DNA of 64,000 nucleotides. Origin: Gammaproteobacteria bacterium. Lineage in GTDB: Bacteria > Pseudomonadota > Gammaproteobacteria > Thiohalomonadales > Thiohalomonadaceae. Shown piece after piece: positions 19,288 through 29,025 of this stretch (position 1 is the first letter of the stretch; every line of letters starts with the position of its first letter). The stretch is taken from positions 1 through 64,000 of the forward strand of contig JANJXC010000013.1 of NCBI GenBank assembly GCA_024709225.1, in the 5' to 3' direction. The notes beneath the pieces are model-generated. The model did not search any database and had not been told where the DNA came from. It saw only the letters and a program-made list of their open reading frames with translations. The translations under genes and the position numbers were made by a program.

Positions 19288-19303
19288 AGATGGTGCCTGT
19301 GAA

Positions 19304-19370
19304 AGCTAACGTGTGAATTTGCCGGTCTGCGCGGCTTTTCGCGCAGATCCGGTGGAATGATGAGTTATAA
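19304..19370 (-). other. attC-like integron recombination site candidate
   Basis: Minus strand TTATAACTCATCATTCCACCGGATCTGCGCGAAAAGCCGCGCAGACCGGCAAATTCACACGTTAGCT: AAC...GTT termini and stem CCGG(A)TCTGCGCG/CGCGCAGACCGG with one unpaired A. Confidence 0.65.
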
Positions 19371-19409
19371 CTGCTGCAGTCAAGGTTGGCTCGGCTGCCG
19401 CTCTACAAG

Positions 19410-19457
19410 GAGTTCGTGGTCAGAGTAAAAACACCCCGGCGCAATGTCAAAGCGGTC
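19410..19457. repeat. 48-bp direct repeat, copy 1, flanking accessory two-gene module
   Basis: gagttcgtggtcagagtaaaaacaccccggcgcaatgtcaaagcggtc; 46/48 identity to 20909-20956. Confidence 0.92.
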
Positions 19458-19465
19458 AAAGTATT

Positions 19466-19513
19466 AAAGGGGTCAGTACCCTTAAGCCAAGTTTAAGGGT
19501 ACTGACCCCTTTT
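19466..19513. terminator. Perfect 20-bp-stem hairpin, terminator-like
   Basis: AAAGGGGTCAGTACCCTTAA...TTAAGGGTACTGACCCCTTTT. Confidence 0.6.
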
Positions 19514-19543
19514 GTTGTTCCTCCCTGCTCAATTGTTCCATTG

Positions 19544-20302
19544 TTATGCTTTAACCTTAGACAAAATCAGCTGCTCGGCTTCCAACTTACCTTTTGGAGA
19601 CAGCACGCAGGTACCGTCTGCCTTGTATTCAATTAGCCTCTTTGCGTGTAGCTGTTTCAGAAGCTTCCTAAAATAACCTTTATCCTTAGCCTCTATGATC
19701 GACATAAGCTTGTCTTCAGTGCTCGTATCAGTGGAAACCAATAAAAACAATATCTGCTCTTTTAGGCTAAGTCCGTCGACTAATATTCTGGTAACTTCGC
19801 CTTGCTCCCAAACACCTTCAACATCCCGCTCTACTATGTGGTCTACAATTTTTGATGTCTCGTCAGCTGACAATGTCGAGTTCAATCTAATTAATTCTGC
19901 AAGGACCCATTTGGCGGATGCGATAATATATGTTGCGTCTAGATAATTCGGAGCAATCAGTGATACATGTCCAACACCGCGTTTGTTGCGAATGCCGTAG
20001 ATGGACAATAATACCCTGGGAATGTGGATGCGGTATGAATCGTCACCACTTTCATTCAAGTACGCCTGCATCGTCTTGTCATTAAAAGACGACAGAGACT
20101 TCCCTATTGGTGTGTACTTTCCGTTAAGACGGAGTTCAATAAATCGCCTTACAGCCTCAACGAAGTGGCCGGCATCTAGCTCGCTAGTCTTCCATTGTTT
20201 AACAAAGTAATGTTTTTCGACCTCTTTGTACGAATCAATAATCAGATTAGCGAGATCTGAATCAGATGCCTGCTCAATTATTGCGAGGACTTTACTCTCC
20301 AT
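19544..20302 (-). CDS. Hypothetical protein, possibly HEPN/Abi_C-like
   Basis: 252-aa intact ORF, lower GC; segment LLSIYGIRNKRGVGHVSLIAPNYLDATYIIASAKWVLAELIRL contains R-x6-H. Confidence 0.7.
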   Translation of the reverse strand: MESKVLAIIEQASDSDLANLIIDSYKEVEKHYFVKQWKTSELDAGHFVEAVRRFIELRLNGKYTPIGKSLSSFNDKTMQAYLNESGDDSYRIHIPRVLLSIYGIRNKRGVGHVSLIAPNYLDATYIIASAKWVLAELIRLNSTLSADETSKIVDHIVERDVEGVWEQGEVTRILVDGLSLKEQILFLLVSTDTSTEDKLMSIIEAKDKGYFRKLLKQLHAKRLIEYKADGTCVLSPKGKLEAEQLILSKVKA

Positions 20303-20864
20303 TAAGGTCTTCCAGAAGCTCTTCGGCTCGCTCGACTCCAGGCAAAGTTAGCTTACATGTTTGAGCTGATGAACCCTTTTTTCCATCGATTATTATGTAC
20401 TCTCTAGCACCTTTCATTGTTGATGAAAAATTACTCGAGTCTAAGCAGCCCTGATGCTGGCATAGGTCTCGAATTTCTTGATAAGGCACCCCTTCTACAC
20501 CGACAGACCGCTTTCCCCATAAATATGCCAAAGCTGTATTGACAGACTTCTTCGCATTATTGGCGCCAGGCATCTTCTTGATAATCTTTACGCTCTTGTC
20601 TTCGATATGGAGAACTCTTGGAAATGACTTTTTATCGAACCCATGCTCCGACTTAGCACCCTCGGGCAACTTGGCCGCAGCGGGAGGCGCATCGTCGTTG
20701 CCAGTAGATGTGGCACCGGGTTTCTGAACTCCTTTATTTTGCAAGGCCTCCAGAATAATCTCTTTGAAATTCTCGATCTGTTGCGAAACAAATAACTCAG
20801 ATCCTGATATCTCAAAAACTCCCTCGGCAAGAGATAGGTGCAGTTTTGCTTCAGAATTACTCAT
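20292..20864 (-). CDS. Hypothetical protein with C-terminal winged-helix-like region
   Basis: 190-aa intact ORF; overlaps downstream gene by 11 nt; N-term KLHLSLAEGVFEISGSELFVSQQIENFKEII, C-term YQEIRDLCQHQGCLDSSNFSSTMKGAREYIIIDGKKG...KLTLPGVERAEELL. Confidence 0.75.
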   Translation of the reverse strand: MSNSEAKLHLSLAEGVFEISGSELFVSQQIENFKEIILEALQNKGVQKPGATSTGNDDAPPAAAKLPEGAKSEHGFDKKSFPRVLHIEDKSVKIIKKMPGANNAKKSVNTALAYLWGKRSVGVEGVPYQEIRDLCQHQGCLDSSNFSSTMKGAREYIIIDGKKGSSAQTCKLTLPGVERAEELLEDLNGE

Positions 20865-20908
20865 GAAATTCCTCCTAAGTTGAACGAGTTCGGGGTAACG
20901 AGTTCGGC

Positions 20909-20956
20909 GAGTTCGGGGTCAGAGTAAAAACTCCCCGGCGCAATGTCAAAGCGGTC
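20909..20956. repeat. 48-bp direct repeat, copy 2
   Basis: gagttcggggtcagagtaaaaactccccggcgcaatgtcaaagcggtc. Confidence 0.92.
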
Positions 20957-20983
20957 CGCACGAGGGCAGGCCACAGATGGCTC

Positions 20984-22174
20984 CTACCGCTCCGCAATCC
21001 GCACCCCATCTCCCACCGTCTCATCCGGATGGATGATCACTCGCTCGCCTTCCTTCAGCCCGTCCAGGATCTGCACCGCCAGGCCGCTGCGTTGGCCGGG
21101 CTTTACCTCCCGCAGGCGGGCGCGGCCGTCTGTGGCGACGAACACGGCCCAGCCGTCGTTGCGGCGGAACAGGGCGCTGGCGGGGATCTGTAGCGCGGCG
21201 TCGCTTTCCCACAGGATGAAGCGGGCGTCGACGCGGTAGCCGTCGCCGAGGGTCTGCCATTGCTGCGGCGGGGCGGCGATGTCGGCGATGACGAGGACGC
21301 GTTGTTCCTCGACGCCGAGGGCGGAGATCTTGGTGAAGCCGACGGGCTCGATGAGGCGCACGCGGCCTTCCAGCGGGGTGCCGCCCCAGCGTTCGAACAG
21401 GACGCGCATGCCAGGCTGGATGCGCACGGCGTTGGAGGACAGGGCCTCGATGGCGACTTCCAGCCGCTGCGGGTCGCCCACTTCGATGAGGGGCTGGCCG
21501 GCGTTCACCACGCCCTCGCTTTGCTGATAGAGCTTGAGCACACGGCCGTCCACCGGGGTGGTGATGGCGACGCGCGCGCCACTGACGGTCTCGCCGCCGG
21601 CGTAGTGTAGCGCGGTGCGCGCGGCCTCCAGTTCGTGGCGGCTGACTTCCACCGCGAAGCGGCTGGAGCGTTCCGTTGCCGTGGCGGCGGCGGTGCGGGC
21701 GCGGGCGCGTTCCACGTCGTTGGGCGAGATGAGGTTTTGTTTGCTCAGCTCCAGCAGGCGCTGGTATTCGGCCTCGGCCTGAGTCGCCTCGGCGGCGGCG
21801 GCGCGTGCCTGTTCGCCGGCGGCCTGTTGTGCGGCCTGGGCGGCGGCGACGCGGGCCTCGGCGGTGGCGCGGCTGCGGGCATCCAGTGCCGTCGGGCGCA
21901 GCGGCTCCAGTTGCACGATGGTTTCGCCGTGCTGCACGGAATCGCCCACGCGCTGGGTGATGCGCGGCGTGTAGCCGGCCACCGGCGCGGAGATGACGTA
22001 GCGGTCGATGACGCGGGTCTTGCCTTCCTCCTGCACCGTCACCTGCAGCGGGCCGGTGTGTACCGTGGCCAGGTCCACCGCGCGCGGCGGCTGGCGGAAG
22101 CCGAGGGCGATGGCGGCGAGGATGCCGACGCCGATCAGGCCGAAGATGAGATTTCTGCGCCAGTGCATGTTCAT
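20984..22174 (-). CDS. HlyD/MFP-family efflux periplasmic adaptor subunit
   Basis: YVISAPVAGYTPRITQRVGDSVQHGETIVQLEP...coiled coil...TPVDGRVLKLYQQSEGVVNAGQPLIEVGDP. Confidence 0.88.
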   Translation of the reverse strand: MNMHWRRNLIFGLIGVGILAAIALGFRQPPRAVDLATVHTGPLQVTVQEEGKTRVIDRYVISAPVAGYTPRITQRVGDSVQHGETIVQLEPLRPTALDARSRATAEARVAAAQAAQQAAGEQARAAAAEATQAEAEYQRLLELSKQNLISPNDVERARARTAAATATERSSRFAVEVSRHELEAARTALHYAGGETVSGARVAITTPVDGRVLKLYQQSEGVVNAGQPLIEVGDPQRLEVAIEALSSNAVRIQPGMRVLFERWGGTPLEGRVRLIEPVGFTKISALGVEEQRVLVIADIAAPPQQWQTLGDGYRVDARFILWESDAALQIPASALFRRNDGWAVFVATDGRARLREVKPGQRSGLAVQILDGLKEGERVIIHPDETVGDGVRIAER

Positions 22175-22241
22175 TCCTTGTTGTCGGTCCATCCCCGGCT
22201 CATTGTGAGGGCCGGGTCCTCGCGGCGAACAGTGCCGGTTC

Positions 22242-22312
22242 AATGTAGGGTGCGCAATGCGCACCGTGCCGATACCTGCTGTGATTTGGTGCGCGGTGCG
22301 CACCCTACCACT
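22242..22312. repeat. Intergenic hairpin repeat
   Basis: GTAGGGTGCGCAATGCGCACC...GGTGCGCGGTGCGCACCCTACC. Confidence 0.7.
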
Positions 22313-22323
22313 GAATTTCAGAT

Positions 22324-24687
22324 TCATTCCTTGGTCTTCAACACCGCAATCAAATCCAGTTTATCCAGCTTGTGCCGCACCAGCAGGGCCGAGATCACCG
22401 TGGCGGCCACGGTGACGGCGGCGGAGAAGGCGTAGGTCTCGGTGTCGATCACCAGCGGCACCCGGTACAGTTCGTTCTGCAGCGTGCTGGCAATATAGCC
22501 GCACAGGGCATAGCCAAGCCAGAGACCGATGGGTAGGGCGGCGAGGGTGAGCAGGGCCAGTTCGCCGAGCAGGATGTAGGAGATCTCGCCGCGGGTGAAG
22601 CCGAGCACGCGCAGGCTGGCCAGTTCGCGGCCGCGCTCGGTGAGGATGATGCGCGCGCTGTTGTACACCACGCCGACGGCGATGATGCAGGAGAACACCG
22701 TGGAGATGAAGGCGACGTACAGCATGGTCTCTTCCATGATGCGGTTGAAGTTCTGCATGTCCTGGGTGCGCTCCACCACGCTGGCCACCCGCGGCGTCCG
22801 CTTGAAACGCTGATGCAGCTCGCCGTAGGCGGTGGCGTCCACGGCGAGCCAGGCGCCGGAGATGGCCCGCCCTTCGCCCAGCAGCTGGTTCAGCGTGGCG
22901 ATGTCCATGTAGGCGAACAGTCCCAGGTATTCTTTCACCAGCCCGGCCACCGGCACCTGATACACGCGCCGGTTTCCCTCCAGCACCTCCACCGTGAGCA
23001 GGTCGCCGACGCGCAGCTCGAGCAGGTCGCCGAGATAATCGGTCAGCAGCACGCCATCGACGGGAATGGGCAGCGGGCGCAGCTCGGTATCGAGCAGGCG
23101 CTTCACCTGGTTGCCGACCTCGACGCCGCGGATCGAGGTGCGGTAGCTGCGGTGTTCGTGGCGCAGCAGCACCGGCACGTTGCGGAACACCTCGCCGTAC
23201 TCCACGCCGGGCAGGCTGGACAGTTCATGCAGGGCGCGGCGCGAGCTGGGTTCGGTAAAGGTCAGCGACATGTCCTCGCGCGAGGCGACGTTGTACTGGA
23301 TGTCCATCATGTAGCCGACGGTGTCGCCCTGGAACAGGCCGGTGGTGGTGATGGCCCCGGCGAGGGCGATGCCCAGCACGGTGAGCGTGGACTTGAAGGG
23401 GCGATGGCCGATGTGGCGGAAGATCATGCGCGTCGGCTGCGCCAGGGCGTGCTTGAAGCCGAGGCGCTCGAGCAGGGTTTCGCGGTAGCGCGCCGGCGGC
23501 TCGGGGCGCATGGCCTCCGCCGGGCGCAGGCGCGCCGCGGCGCGCACCGCCAGCAGGGTGCCGAGGGTGGCGGCCGCGGCGGTGAACAGCGTGGCGTTGA
23601 GCACCAGGGACGGGCGCAGCACGAACATCAGATAGGGCAGGCGATAAAAGCCCATGTAGATGGTGCTGAGTCCGCGCCCCAGCCAGACGCCGGCGGCGAG
23701 GCCGACGATGACGGCGAGGGCCACCACCACCAGCACCAGCTTGATGTAGTGCAGCGCGATGGCGGCGTTGCTGTAGCCGAAGGCCTTGAGCACCGCCACC
23801 TGTTCGCGCTGGGTGGTGACCAGGCGATTGACCACGATGTTGAGCAGGAAGGCGGCGACGCCGAGAAAGATCACCGGGAAGATGCGCGTGATGGTGTCGA
23901 GCTGCTTGAATTCCTCGCTGAGGAATTTGTGCGACAGCTGATCGGCGCGGGCATAGGCGCCGAGGCCGCCGTAGGGGGCGAGGATGTCGTCGGCGTAGTC
24001 AATCACGTCCTCGACGCTGCGGCTGCCGTCGAGGCGGAAGACGACGCTGTTGAAGGCGCCCTTCATTTCGTAGGCATAGCCGAGCGGCGTGCGCGCCATC
24101 CACATCACCGCGTAGCGCTGCTCATCGGGGAAGAAGGCGCCGGGGCGCAGCTGGTAGATGTGTTCCGGCGACATGGCGGTGCCGACGATGGTCAGCACGC
24201 GGCGCTTGCCCTTGATGATCAGCGGGATCCGGTCGCCGGGGCGCAGCTGGTGTGCCGCGGCGAAGGAATGGTCGATGACCACCTCGTCGTCGCGGCCCGG
24301 CTCCACGCTGCGCCCCTGGCGCAGATACAGGGCGTTGAGCAGCGCCGGGCCGTGATCGGGCAGCGAGGTGATGAGGGCGGTGATGGTTTCGGGAAAGCCG
24401 GGCAGGTCGACCGAGGCCCAGGCGGTGACCCGCGTTTCCGCCACCATCACGCCGGGGATCTCCTCCAGGCGCGGTGCCACCGCCTGCGGTGCACGCTTGA
24501 GCGAGACGAAGGCCTCGGCGAAGCGGTAGTCGCGGTAGTAGTCGCTGCGGCTTTGCTGCAGCGAGTCGAGGGTGCTGCTGAACATGATGTAGGTGGCCAC
24601 GCCGCAGGCCATCACCAGCATGATGGCGAACATCTGCGCGCGCAGCTGCCACAGGTCGCGCCACAATTTGCGGTCGAGGGCGGTCAT
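22324..24687 (-). CDS. ABC transporter permease, FtsX-like (MacB-type)
   Basis: Two FtsX-like domains; [39 protein letters not shown]. Confidence 0.9.
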   Translation of the reverse strand: MTALDRKLWRDLWQLRAQMFAIMLVMACGVATYIMFSSTLDSLQQSRSDYYRDYRFAEAFVSLKRAPQAVAPRLEEIPGVMVAETRVTAWASVDLPGFPETITALITSLPDHGPALLNALYLRQGRSVEPGRDDEVVIDHSFAAAHQLRPGDRIPLIIKGKRRVLTIVGTAMSPEHIYQLRPGAFFPDEQRYAVMWMARTPLGYAYEMKGAFNSVVFRLDGSRSVEDVIDYADDILAPYGGLGAYARADQLSHKFLSEEFKQLDTITRIFPVIFLGVAAFLLNIVVNRLVTTQREQVAVLKAFGYSNAAIALHYIKLVLVVVALAVIVGLAAGVWLGRGLSTIYMGFYRLPYLMFVLRPSLVLNATLFTAAAATLGTLLAVRAAARLRPAEAMRPEPPARYRETLLERLGFKHALAQPTRMIFRHIGHRPFKSTLTVLGIALAGAITTTGLFQGDTVGYMMDIQYNVASREDMSLTFTEPSSRRALHELSSLPGVEYGEVFRNVPVLLRHEHRSYRTSIRGVEVGNQVKRLLDTELRPLPIPVDGVLLTDYLGDLLELRVGDLLTVEVLEGNRRVYQVPVAGLVKEYLGLFAYMDIATLNQLLGEGRAISGAWLAVDATAYGELHQRFKRTPRVASVVERTQDMQNFNRIMEETMLYVAFISTVFSCIIAVGVVYNSARIILTERGRELASLRVLGFTRGEISYILLGELALLTLAALPIGLWLGYALCGYIASTLQNELYRVPLVIDTETYAFSAAVTVAATVISALLVRHKLDKLDLIAVLKTKE

Positions 24688-24694
24688 GGCCGGC

Positions 24695-25420
24695 TTACCA
24701 GTGCAGCTCCCGCGGGTCCAGCTTGCGCGCGTTGTGCTCGACGCTGGCGACGCGGCCGTCGCTGATGTGGATCACCCGATCGGCGATGGCGGCGATGTCG
24801 CTGTTGTGGGTGATTACCACGGTGGTGGTGCCCAGCTCCTTGTTGATGCGGCTGATCGCCTCCAGCACCACGATGCCGGTGGTGACGTCCAGCGCGCCGG
24901 TGGGCTCGTCGCACAGCAGTACGGCGGGATTCTTGGCGATGGCGCGGGCGATGGCCACGCGCTGCTGCTCGCCGCCGGAGAGCTGGGCGGGGAAGTGATC
25001 CAGCCGGTCGCCCAGGCCCACCAGGCGCAGCGCTTCCTCGGGCGTCATGGGTTTCTCCGCGATCTCGGTGACCAGCGCCACATTCTCGCGCGCGGTGAGC
25101 GAGGGGATCAGGTTGTAGAACTGGAACACGAAGCCGACATGCTCGCGCCGGTAGCGGGTGAGGGCGGTATCGTTGTAGACGGAGAGGTCGTGGTCCTGGT
25201 AGCGCACCGTGCCGGCGGTGGGGACGTCGAGGCCGCCGAGGATGTTGAGCAGGGTGGACTTGCCGCTGCCCGAGGGGCCGAGCATCACCACGAACTCGCC
25301 CGGCCACAGATCGAGATCGACGCCGCGCAGGGCCTGCACCTGCACCTCGCCCATCTGATAGACCTTGGTCAGCCCGCGGGCCTCGAAGACGGCCGGGCCG
25401 GTGTGCTGTGCTGTATCCAT
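24695..25420 (-). CDS. ABC transporter ATP-binding protein (MacB/LolD type)
   Basis: [26 protein letters not shown]...[32 protein letters not shown]. Confidence 0.93.
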   Translation of the reverse strand: MDTAQHTGPAVFEARGLTKVYQMGEVQVQALRGVDLDLWPGEFVVMLGPSGSGKSTLLNILGGLDVPTAGTVRYQDHDLSVYNDTALTRYRREHVGFVFQFYNLIPSLTARENVALVTEIAEKPMTPEEALRLVGLGDRLDHFPAQLSGGEQQRVAIARAIAKNPAVLLCDEPTGALDVTTGIVVLEAISRINKELGTTTVVITHNSDIAAIADRVIHISDGRVASVEHNARKLDPRELHW

Positions 25421-25443
25421 GCCGACGTTCCTGTCTTGACGGC

Positions 25444-25515
25444 CTGTAGGAGCTCTGCCGCGATGGTGTATCGATTACCCCAGGCAGCGTATCGCGGCAG
25501 AGCCGCTCCTACAGG
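25444..25515. repeat. Single REP-like hairpin unit related to the pstB-phoU array
   Basis: CCTGTAGGAGCTCTGCCGCGAT...ATCGCGGCAGAGCCGCTCCTACAGG. Confidence 0.8.
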
Positions 25516-25539
25516 CAAACACGTTATGCGGCGATGCGC

Positions 25540-26115
25540 TCACTGCTTCGGATTGCGCCACTGCGCCGCCCTGGCCGGGTCTGGTGCCAGCCCGGTCAAG
25601 CCCTGCTCGTAGGCCTGCACCAGCGCGGCACGTGCCTCGCGGCTGCCCTGGTTGGCTGCCTGGGTCCACAGTTCGACGGCCCTGGCCGCATCCTGCCCGG
25701 TGCCGAAGCCGTAGGCATACATCACGCCCAGGTTGTAGATCGCCGGCACATGGCCGCGCGCCGCCGCATGCTCGAACAGCGGCAGGGCCTGGCGAGGGCT
25801 GCGGAATACGCCGTCGCCGGAGATATACATCACCCCAAGGTTGTACATGGCGTCGGCCTGGCCCTGATTGGCGGCCTGCGTGTACCACTCGTGGGCCTGC
25901 TTCGTGTCGCGCGCCACCCCCCAGCCCTTGTGATACAGCAGGCCCAGGTTGTATTGCGCGTCGGCGTTGCCCTGCCGTGCCAGAGGCTGCCACAATTGGA
26001 GCGCCTTGGCGTAGTCCCCGGCCATGAAGGCGGCGGAACCCTCTTCCAGCGGCCCGGCCAGGGCGGCGGAGGTAAGCAGGACAAGTGCGAACAAGTTGAG
26101 CGCGATACTTTTCAT
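25540..26115 (-). CDS. SEL1-like (TPR) repeat protein, secreted
   Basis: Signal peptide; repeats NADAQYNLGLLYHKGWGVARD / QADAMYNLGVMYISGDGVFRS / VPAIYNLGVMYAYGFGTGQD. Confidence 0.9.
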   Translation of the reverse strand: MKSIALNLFALVLLTSAALAGPLEEGSAAFMAGDYAKALQLWQPLARQGNADAQYNLGLLYHKGWGVARDTKQAHEWYTQAANQGQADAMYNLGVMYISGDGVFRSPRQALPLFEHAAARGHVPAIYNLGVMYAYGFGTGQDAARAVELWTQAANQGSREARAALVQAYEQGLTGLAPDPARAAQWRNPKQ

Positions 26116-26207
26116 GGCGGCTATTTCACCATGTCCCGGTTCGATTGTGAAACCATGTTGCAGGCGGCGGTGCTGATGTGCGGCTCAATTCAGGTGTGCC
26201 CATGATG

Positions 26208-27734
26208 GCCAGGTCCCGGACCGGAACAGTATCGGATTATCGATCCCTGCGCCGCCAGCTGCTGGCGCTCACCGCCGGCGGCGCCCTGCTGCTGGTCCTG
26301 GGCATGCAGATCGCCGGCCAGCTGTTGAACCAGATGTTGGTCGAGGATGCCTATGGCGAGCTGCAGCAGCAGTTGAGCAGCAGTTACCGCCACGAGATCG
26401 ACAGCACCCTGCGGCTGATGACCGCACGCCTGAACAACCTGCTGAAATACCCCCAGATCCTCCAGCACGTCCGCAACCGGGATCGCGCCGCGCTGCTCGC
26501 GGAAATGGCCTGGCGCTATCGCAGCTTGCAGGACGAGAATCCCTATCTCGAGGTACTGCATTTTCACGGCCCCGACAACCGGACCCTGTTGCGTCTGCAC
26601 CAGCCGCAACATTTCGGTGATGATCTGAGCGCGGTCCGGCCCATGATCGTCGATGCCAACCGCAACTGGCAGTTGCGCAAGGGGTTCGAGATAGGCAAGA
26701 ACGGCATCAGCTACCGGGTGGCGCTGCCGATCAGCGATGGCGGTGTCCATCTGGGGGTGCTGGAGATGGGCATCAATATTCGCTATTTCACCGAACAGAT
26801 CTCCCGTATTTTTTTCGTACAGGTAGTCCCCTTGTTCCATGCCCGGGCCATGCAGGCCTATCTGGAGGAGCATGGCGAGGCGGGTCTGCAGCGTATCGGG
26901 GACGATTTCTTTGCATTCCGCGGCCTCTCGGCCGAGCTGCTGACCGCCGCGCAACATGGCGCGGCCAGTGCGGGCAATATTGCATTCTTCGACCAGCAGG
27001 GCGAACGCCGAGTGGTCTACAAGGTGTTCGGCATAGAAAATTATCGCGGCGAGGATGTCGGCAACCTGGTGGCGTTGTCCCCTGCCAGCCGTTCTCTGGA
27101 GCAGGTGTGGCAATACGTGCTGTGGAGCAGTCTGAGCATTCTGCTGCTGCTCGGCGGGCTGTTGTTTGGCCAGTACCGCGTGTTCAGCCGCATGCAGACC
27201 GCAATCACTCATTTGGCATTTTATGACGCGCTTACCGGCCTGCCCAACCGCAGCCTGTTCCTGGACCGCTTGCAGCAGGCGCTGCACCACAGCCAGCGCA
27301 GCGGGCAATTCATGGCCGTGCTGTTTATCGACCTGGACAACTTCAAGACCTTGAACGACACCCGGGGACACCATGTGGGCGATGAACTGCTGCAGCAGAC
27401 GGCGACGCGCTTGCTCGGTTGTATCCGCTCCAGCGATACGGTAGCGCGCCAGGGCGGCGACGAGTTTGTTCTGGTGCTGCACGGACTGGGCAGCGACCGG
27501 CACGCGGCAGCGCGCCAGGTCATGATCGTCGGCGAAAAAATTCAGGCTGCCCTGAATCAGCCCTATCATCTGGAAAATGGCCTGGTGCATCAGGGCAGCT
27601 CAAGCATCGGCATCTGCCTCAATACGGGCACCGGACTCACCAGCGACGACTTGCTCAAACGGGCGGATATCGCCATGTATCAGGCCAAGTCCGCGGGACG
27701 CAACCGCGTCTGCATCTATTCCGAGCCCGCATGA
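26208..27734 (+). CDS. Membrane diguanylate cyclase with periplasmic Cache-type sensor
   Basis: TM-flanked sensor (LRLHQPQHFGDDLSAVRPMI...FEIGKNGISYRVALPI); DALTGLPNRSLFLDRL...RQGGDEFVLVL. Start uncertain. Confidence 0.88.
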   Translation, partial: ARSRTGTVSDYRSLRRQLLALTAGGALLLVLGMQIAGQLLNQMLVEDAYGELQQQLSSSYRHEIDSTLRLMTARLNNLLKYPQILQHVRNRDRAALLAEMAWRYRSLQDENPYLEVLHFHGPDNRTLLRLHQPQHFGDDLSAVRPMIVDANRNWQLRKGFEIGKNGISYRVALPISDGGVHLGVLEMGINIRYFTEQISRIFFVQVVPLFHARAMQAYLEEHGEAGLQRIGDDFFAFRGLSAELLTAAQHGAASAGNIAFFDQQGERRVVYKVFGIENYRGEDVGNLVALSPASRSLEQVWQYVLWSSLSILLLLGGLLFGQYRVFSRMQTAITHLAFYDALTGLPNRSLFLDRLQQALHHSQRSGQFMAVLFIDLDNFKTLNDTRGHHVGDELLQQTATRLLGCIRSSDTVARQGGDEFVLVLHGLGSDRHAAARQVMIVGEKIQAALNQPYHLENGLVHQGSSSIGICLNTGTGLTSDDLLKRADIAMYQAKSAGRNRVCIYSEPA

Positions 27735-27876
27735 CGTGAGGCCGTGCCGGGCCGTTTGCTGCGGGATTATCTGCGGTAACTACACGGGATGATGGCTATC
27801 CTGGCATGGCGTCGGCTATCATGGCGCCGCATCAGCCATGCAATCACGTTCGGCTCTCCACACGGAAACATTTACG

Positions 27877-28458
27877 ATGATCAACACAGCAATGCTGGAC
27901 GAGGCCGGGTTGGTACGGCTGGAAGAATTTCTCAGTGCCGAACAGCGCCCGCAGGAATGCATGGTGCTGGACGAACTGGACGGCTTCATGACGGCGCTGA
28001 TCTGCACGCCGCAGGAGGTACCCGAGGCGGAGTGGCTGGCCGAGGTCTGGGGCGGCGTCGCGCCCGGTTTTGCCGATGCCGCGGAAGAGCAGGAGATCGT
28101 CGGCCTGATACACGCGCTGCGCCGCACCATAGAAGACGAGCTGCGCGACAGCGACTCCTTTGAACCCATGTGGTACGTGGGGCTGGACGATGACGACAAC
28201 GAGGTGGTGGAGCCGGAGGGCTGGTGTTCCGGCTTCATGCGCGCCACCCAGTTGCGCAGCGAGCACTGGGATCGCCTGTTCGAATCCGATGAGCAGTACA
28301 TGTGGCTGGCGCCGATCATCGCCTTTTCGGTCTACCAGCTGCCGGAGTCGGAGGATGATCCGATGTTGGCGCAGTTGGGCACCGATCAGTCGCTGCGCGA
28401 AGAGTTCATCAACGCCATCCCGCCGGCGGTGCAGGACATATACAGAAGTTCCCGGTAA
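27877..28458 (+). CDS. UPF0149 / YecA-family protein
   Basis: MVLDELDGFMTALICTPQEVPEAEWLAEVWGG...GWCSGFMRA. Confidence 0.8.
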   Translation: MINTAMLDEAGLVRLEEFLSAEQRPQECMVLDELDGFMTALICTPQEVPEAEWLAEVWGGVAPGFADAAEEQEIVGLIHALRRTIEDELRDSDSFEPMWYVGLDDDDNEVVEPEGWCSGFMRATQLRSEHWDRLFESDEQYMWLAPIIAFSVYQLPESEDDPMLAQLGTDQSLREEFINAIPPAVQDIYRSSR

Positions 28459-28627
28459 AAAGTTTCAAGTTGCAAGTAGCAGGCAAGGGCCGATAATCCT
28501 TGCTTGTCAGTTGTCAGTTGTCAGTTGTCAGTTGTCAGTTGTCAGTTGTCAGTTGTCAGTTGTCAGTTGTCAGTTGTCAGTTGTCAGTTGTCAGTTGTCA
28601 GTTGTCAGTTGTCAGTTGTCAGTTGTC
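28459..28627. repeat. Heptamer-arm element with long TTGTCAG array (about 17 copies)
   Basis: Left arm GTTTCAAGTTGCAAGTAGCAGGCAAGGGCCGATAATCCTTGCT then (TTGTCAG)n from about 28503. Confidence 0.93.
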
Positions 28628-29025
28628 ACCCGGAGATAGTGGTTGGAAAACTCGCGGTCGCTGGTGACGATGTGGGCGATGAGCCAGTCGCGCAGCGCAT
28701 GCATCAAATCGCTGTCGATGGGGGCGTGGCCCCGGCTCACGGTGGTGGTGAGTGATTTCAGTTCGCCCAGCAGCATGGTGTGTTCGCGCTGGTGGTGGAT
28801 GTGGTCACGAAAGCCGCTGGACAGCATCAGCTGCTCTTCATAGAGGAAGTGGGCGCGGGCATGACGGTGGATGCGCTGCAGCAGCGCGGCGGGTTCGGCC
28901 GTTGTCGTGCCGGTGTTCAGGGTATCCGCCAGCCGGTTGAGCAGGTCCGCCAGCTCGCGGTGCTGGTAGTCGATGGGGGCGATGCCCAGATTCAGGTGGG
29001 ACTGCCACTCGATGAATTCCGCCAT
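28612..29025 (-). CDS. Bacteriohemerythrin
   Basis: MAEFIEWQSHLNLGIAPIDYQHRELADLLNRL...HARAHFLYEEQLMLSSGFRDHIHHQREHTMLL; stop codon within heptamer array. Confidence 0.9.
   Translation of the reverse strand: MAEFIEWQSHLNLGIAPIDYQHRELADLLNRLADTLNTGTTTAEPAALLQRIHRHARAHFLYEEQLMLSSGFRDHIHHQREHTMLLGELKSLTTTVSRGHAPIDSDLMHALRDWLIAHIVTSDREFSNHYLRVTTDN

Noticed and set aside
22813-24765. 650-aa plus-strand ORF opposite the FtsX-like permease
   Set aside because: Antisense artefact; no recognisable domains, Ala/Gly/His/Gln-rich
28160-28755. ORFs encoding LSVVSCQ repeats
   Set aside because: Translation of the TTGTCAG array; not a real protein repeat
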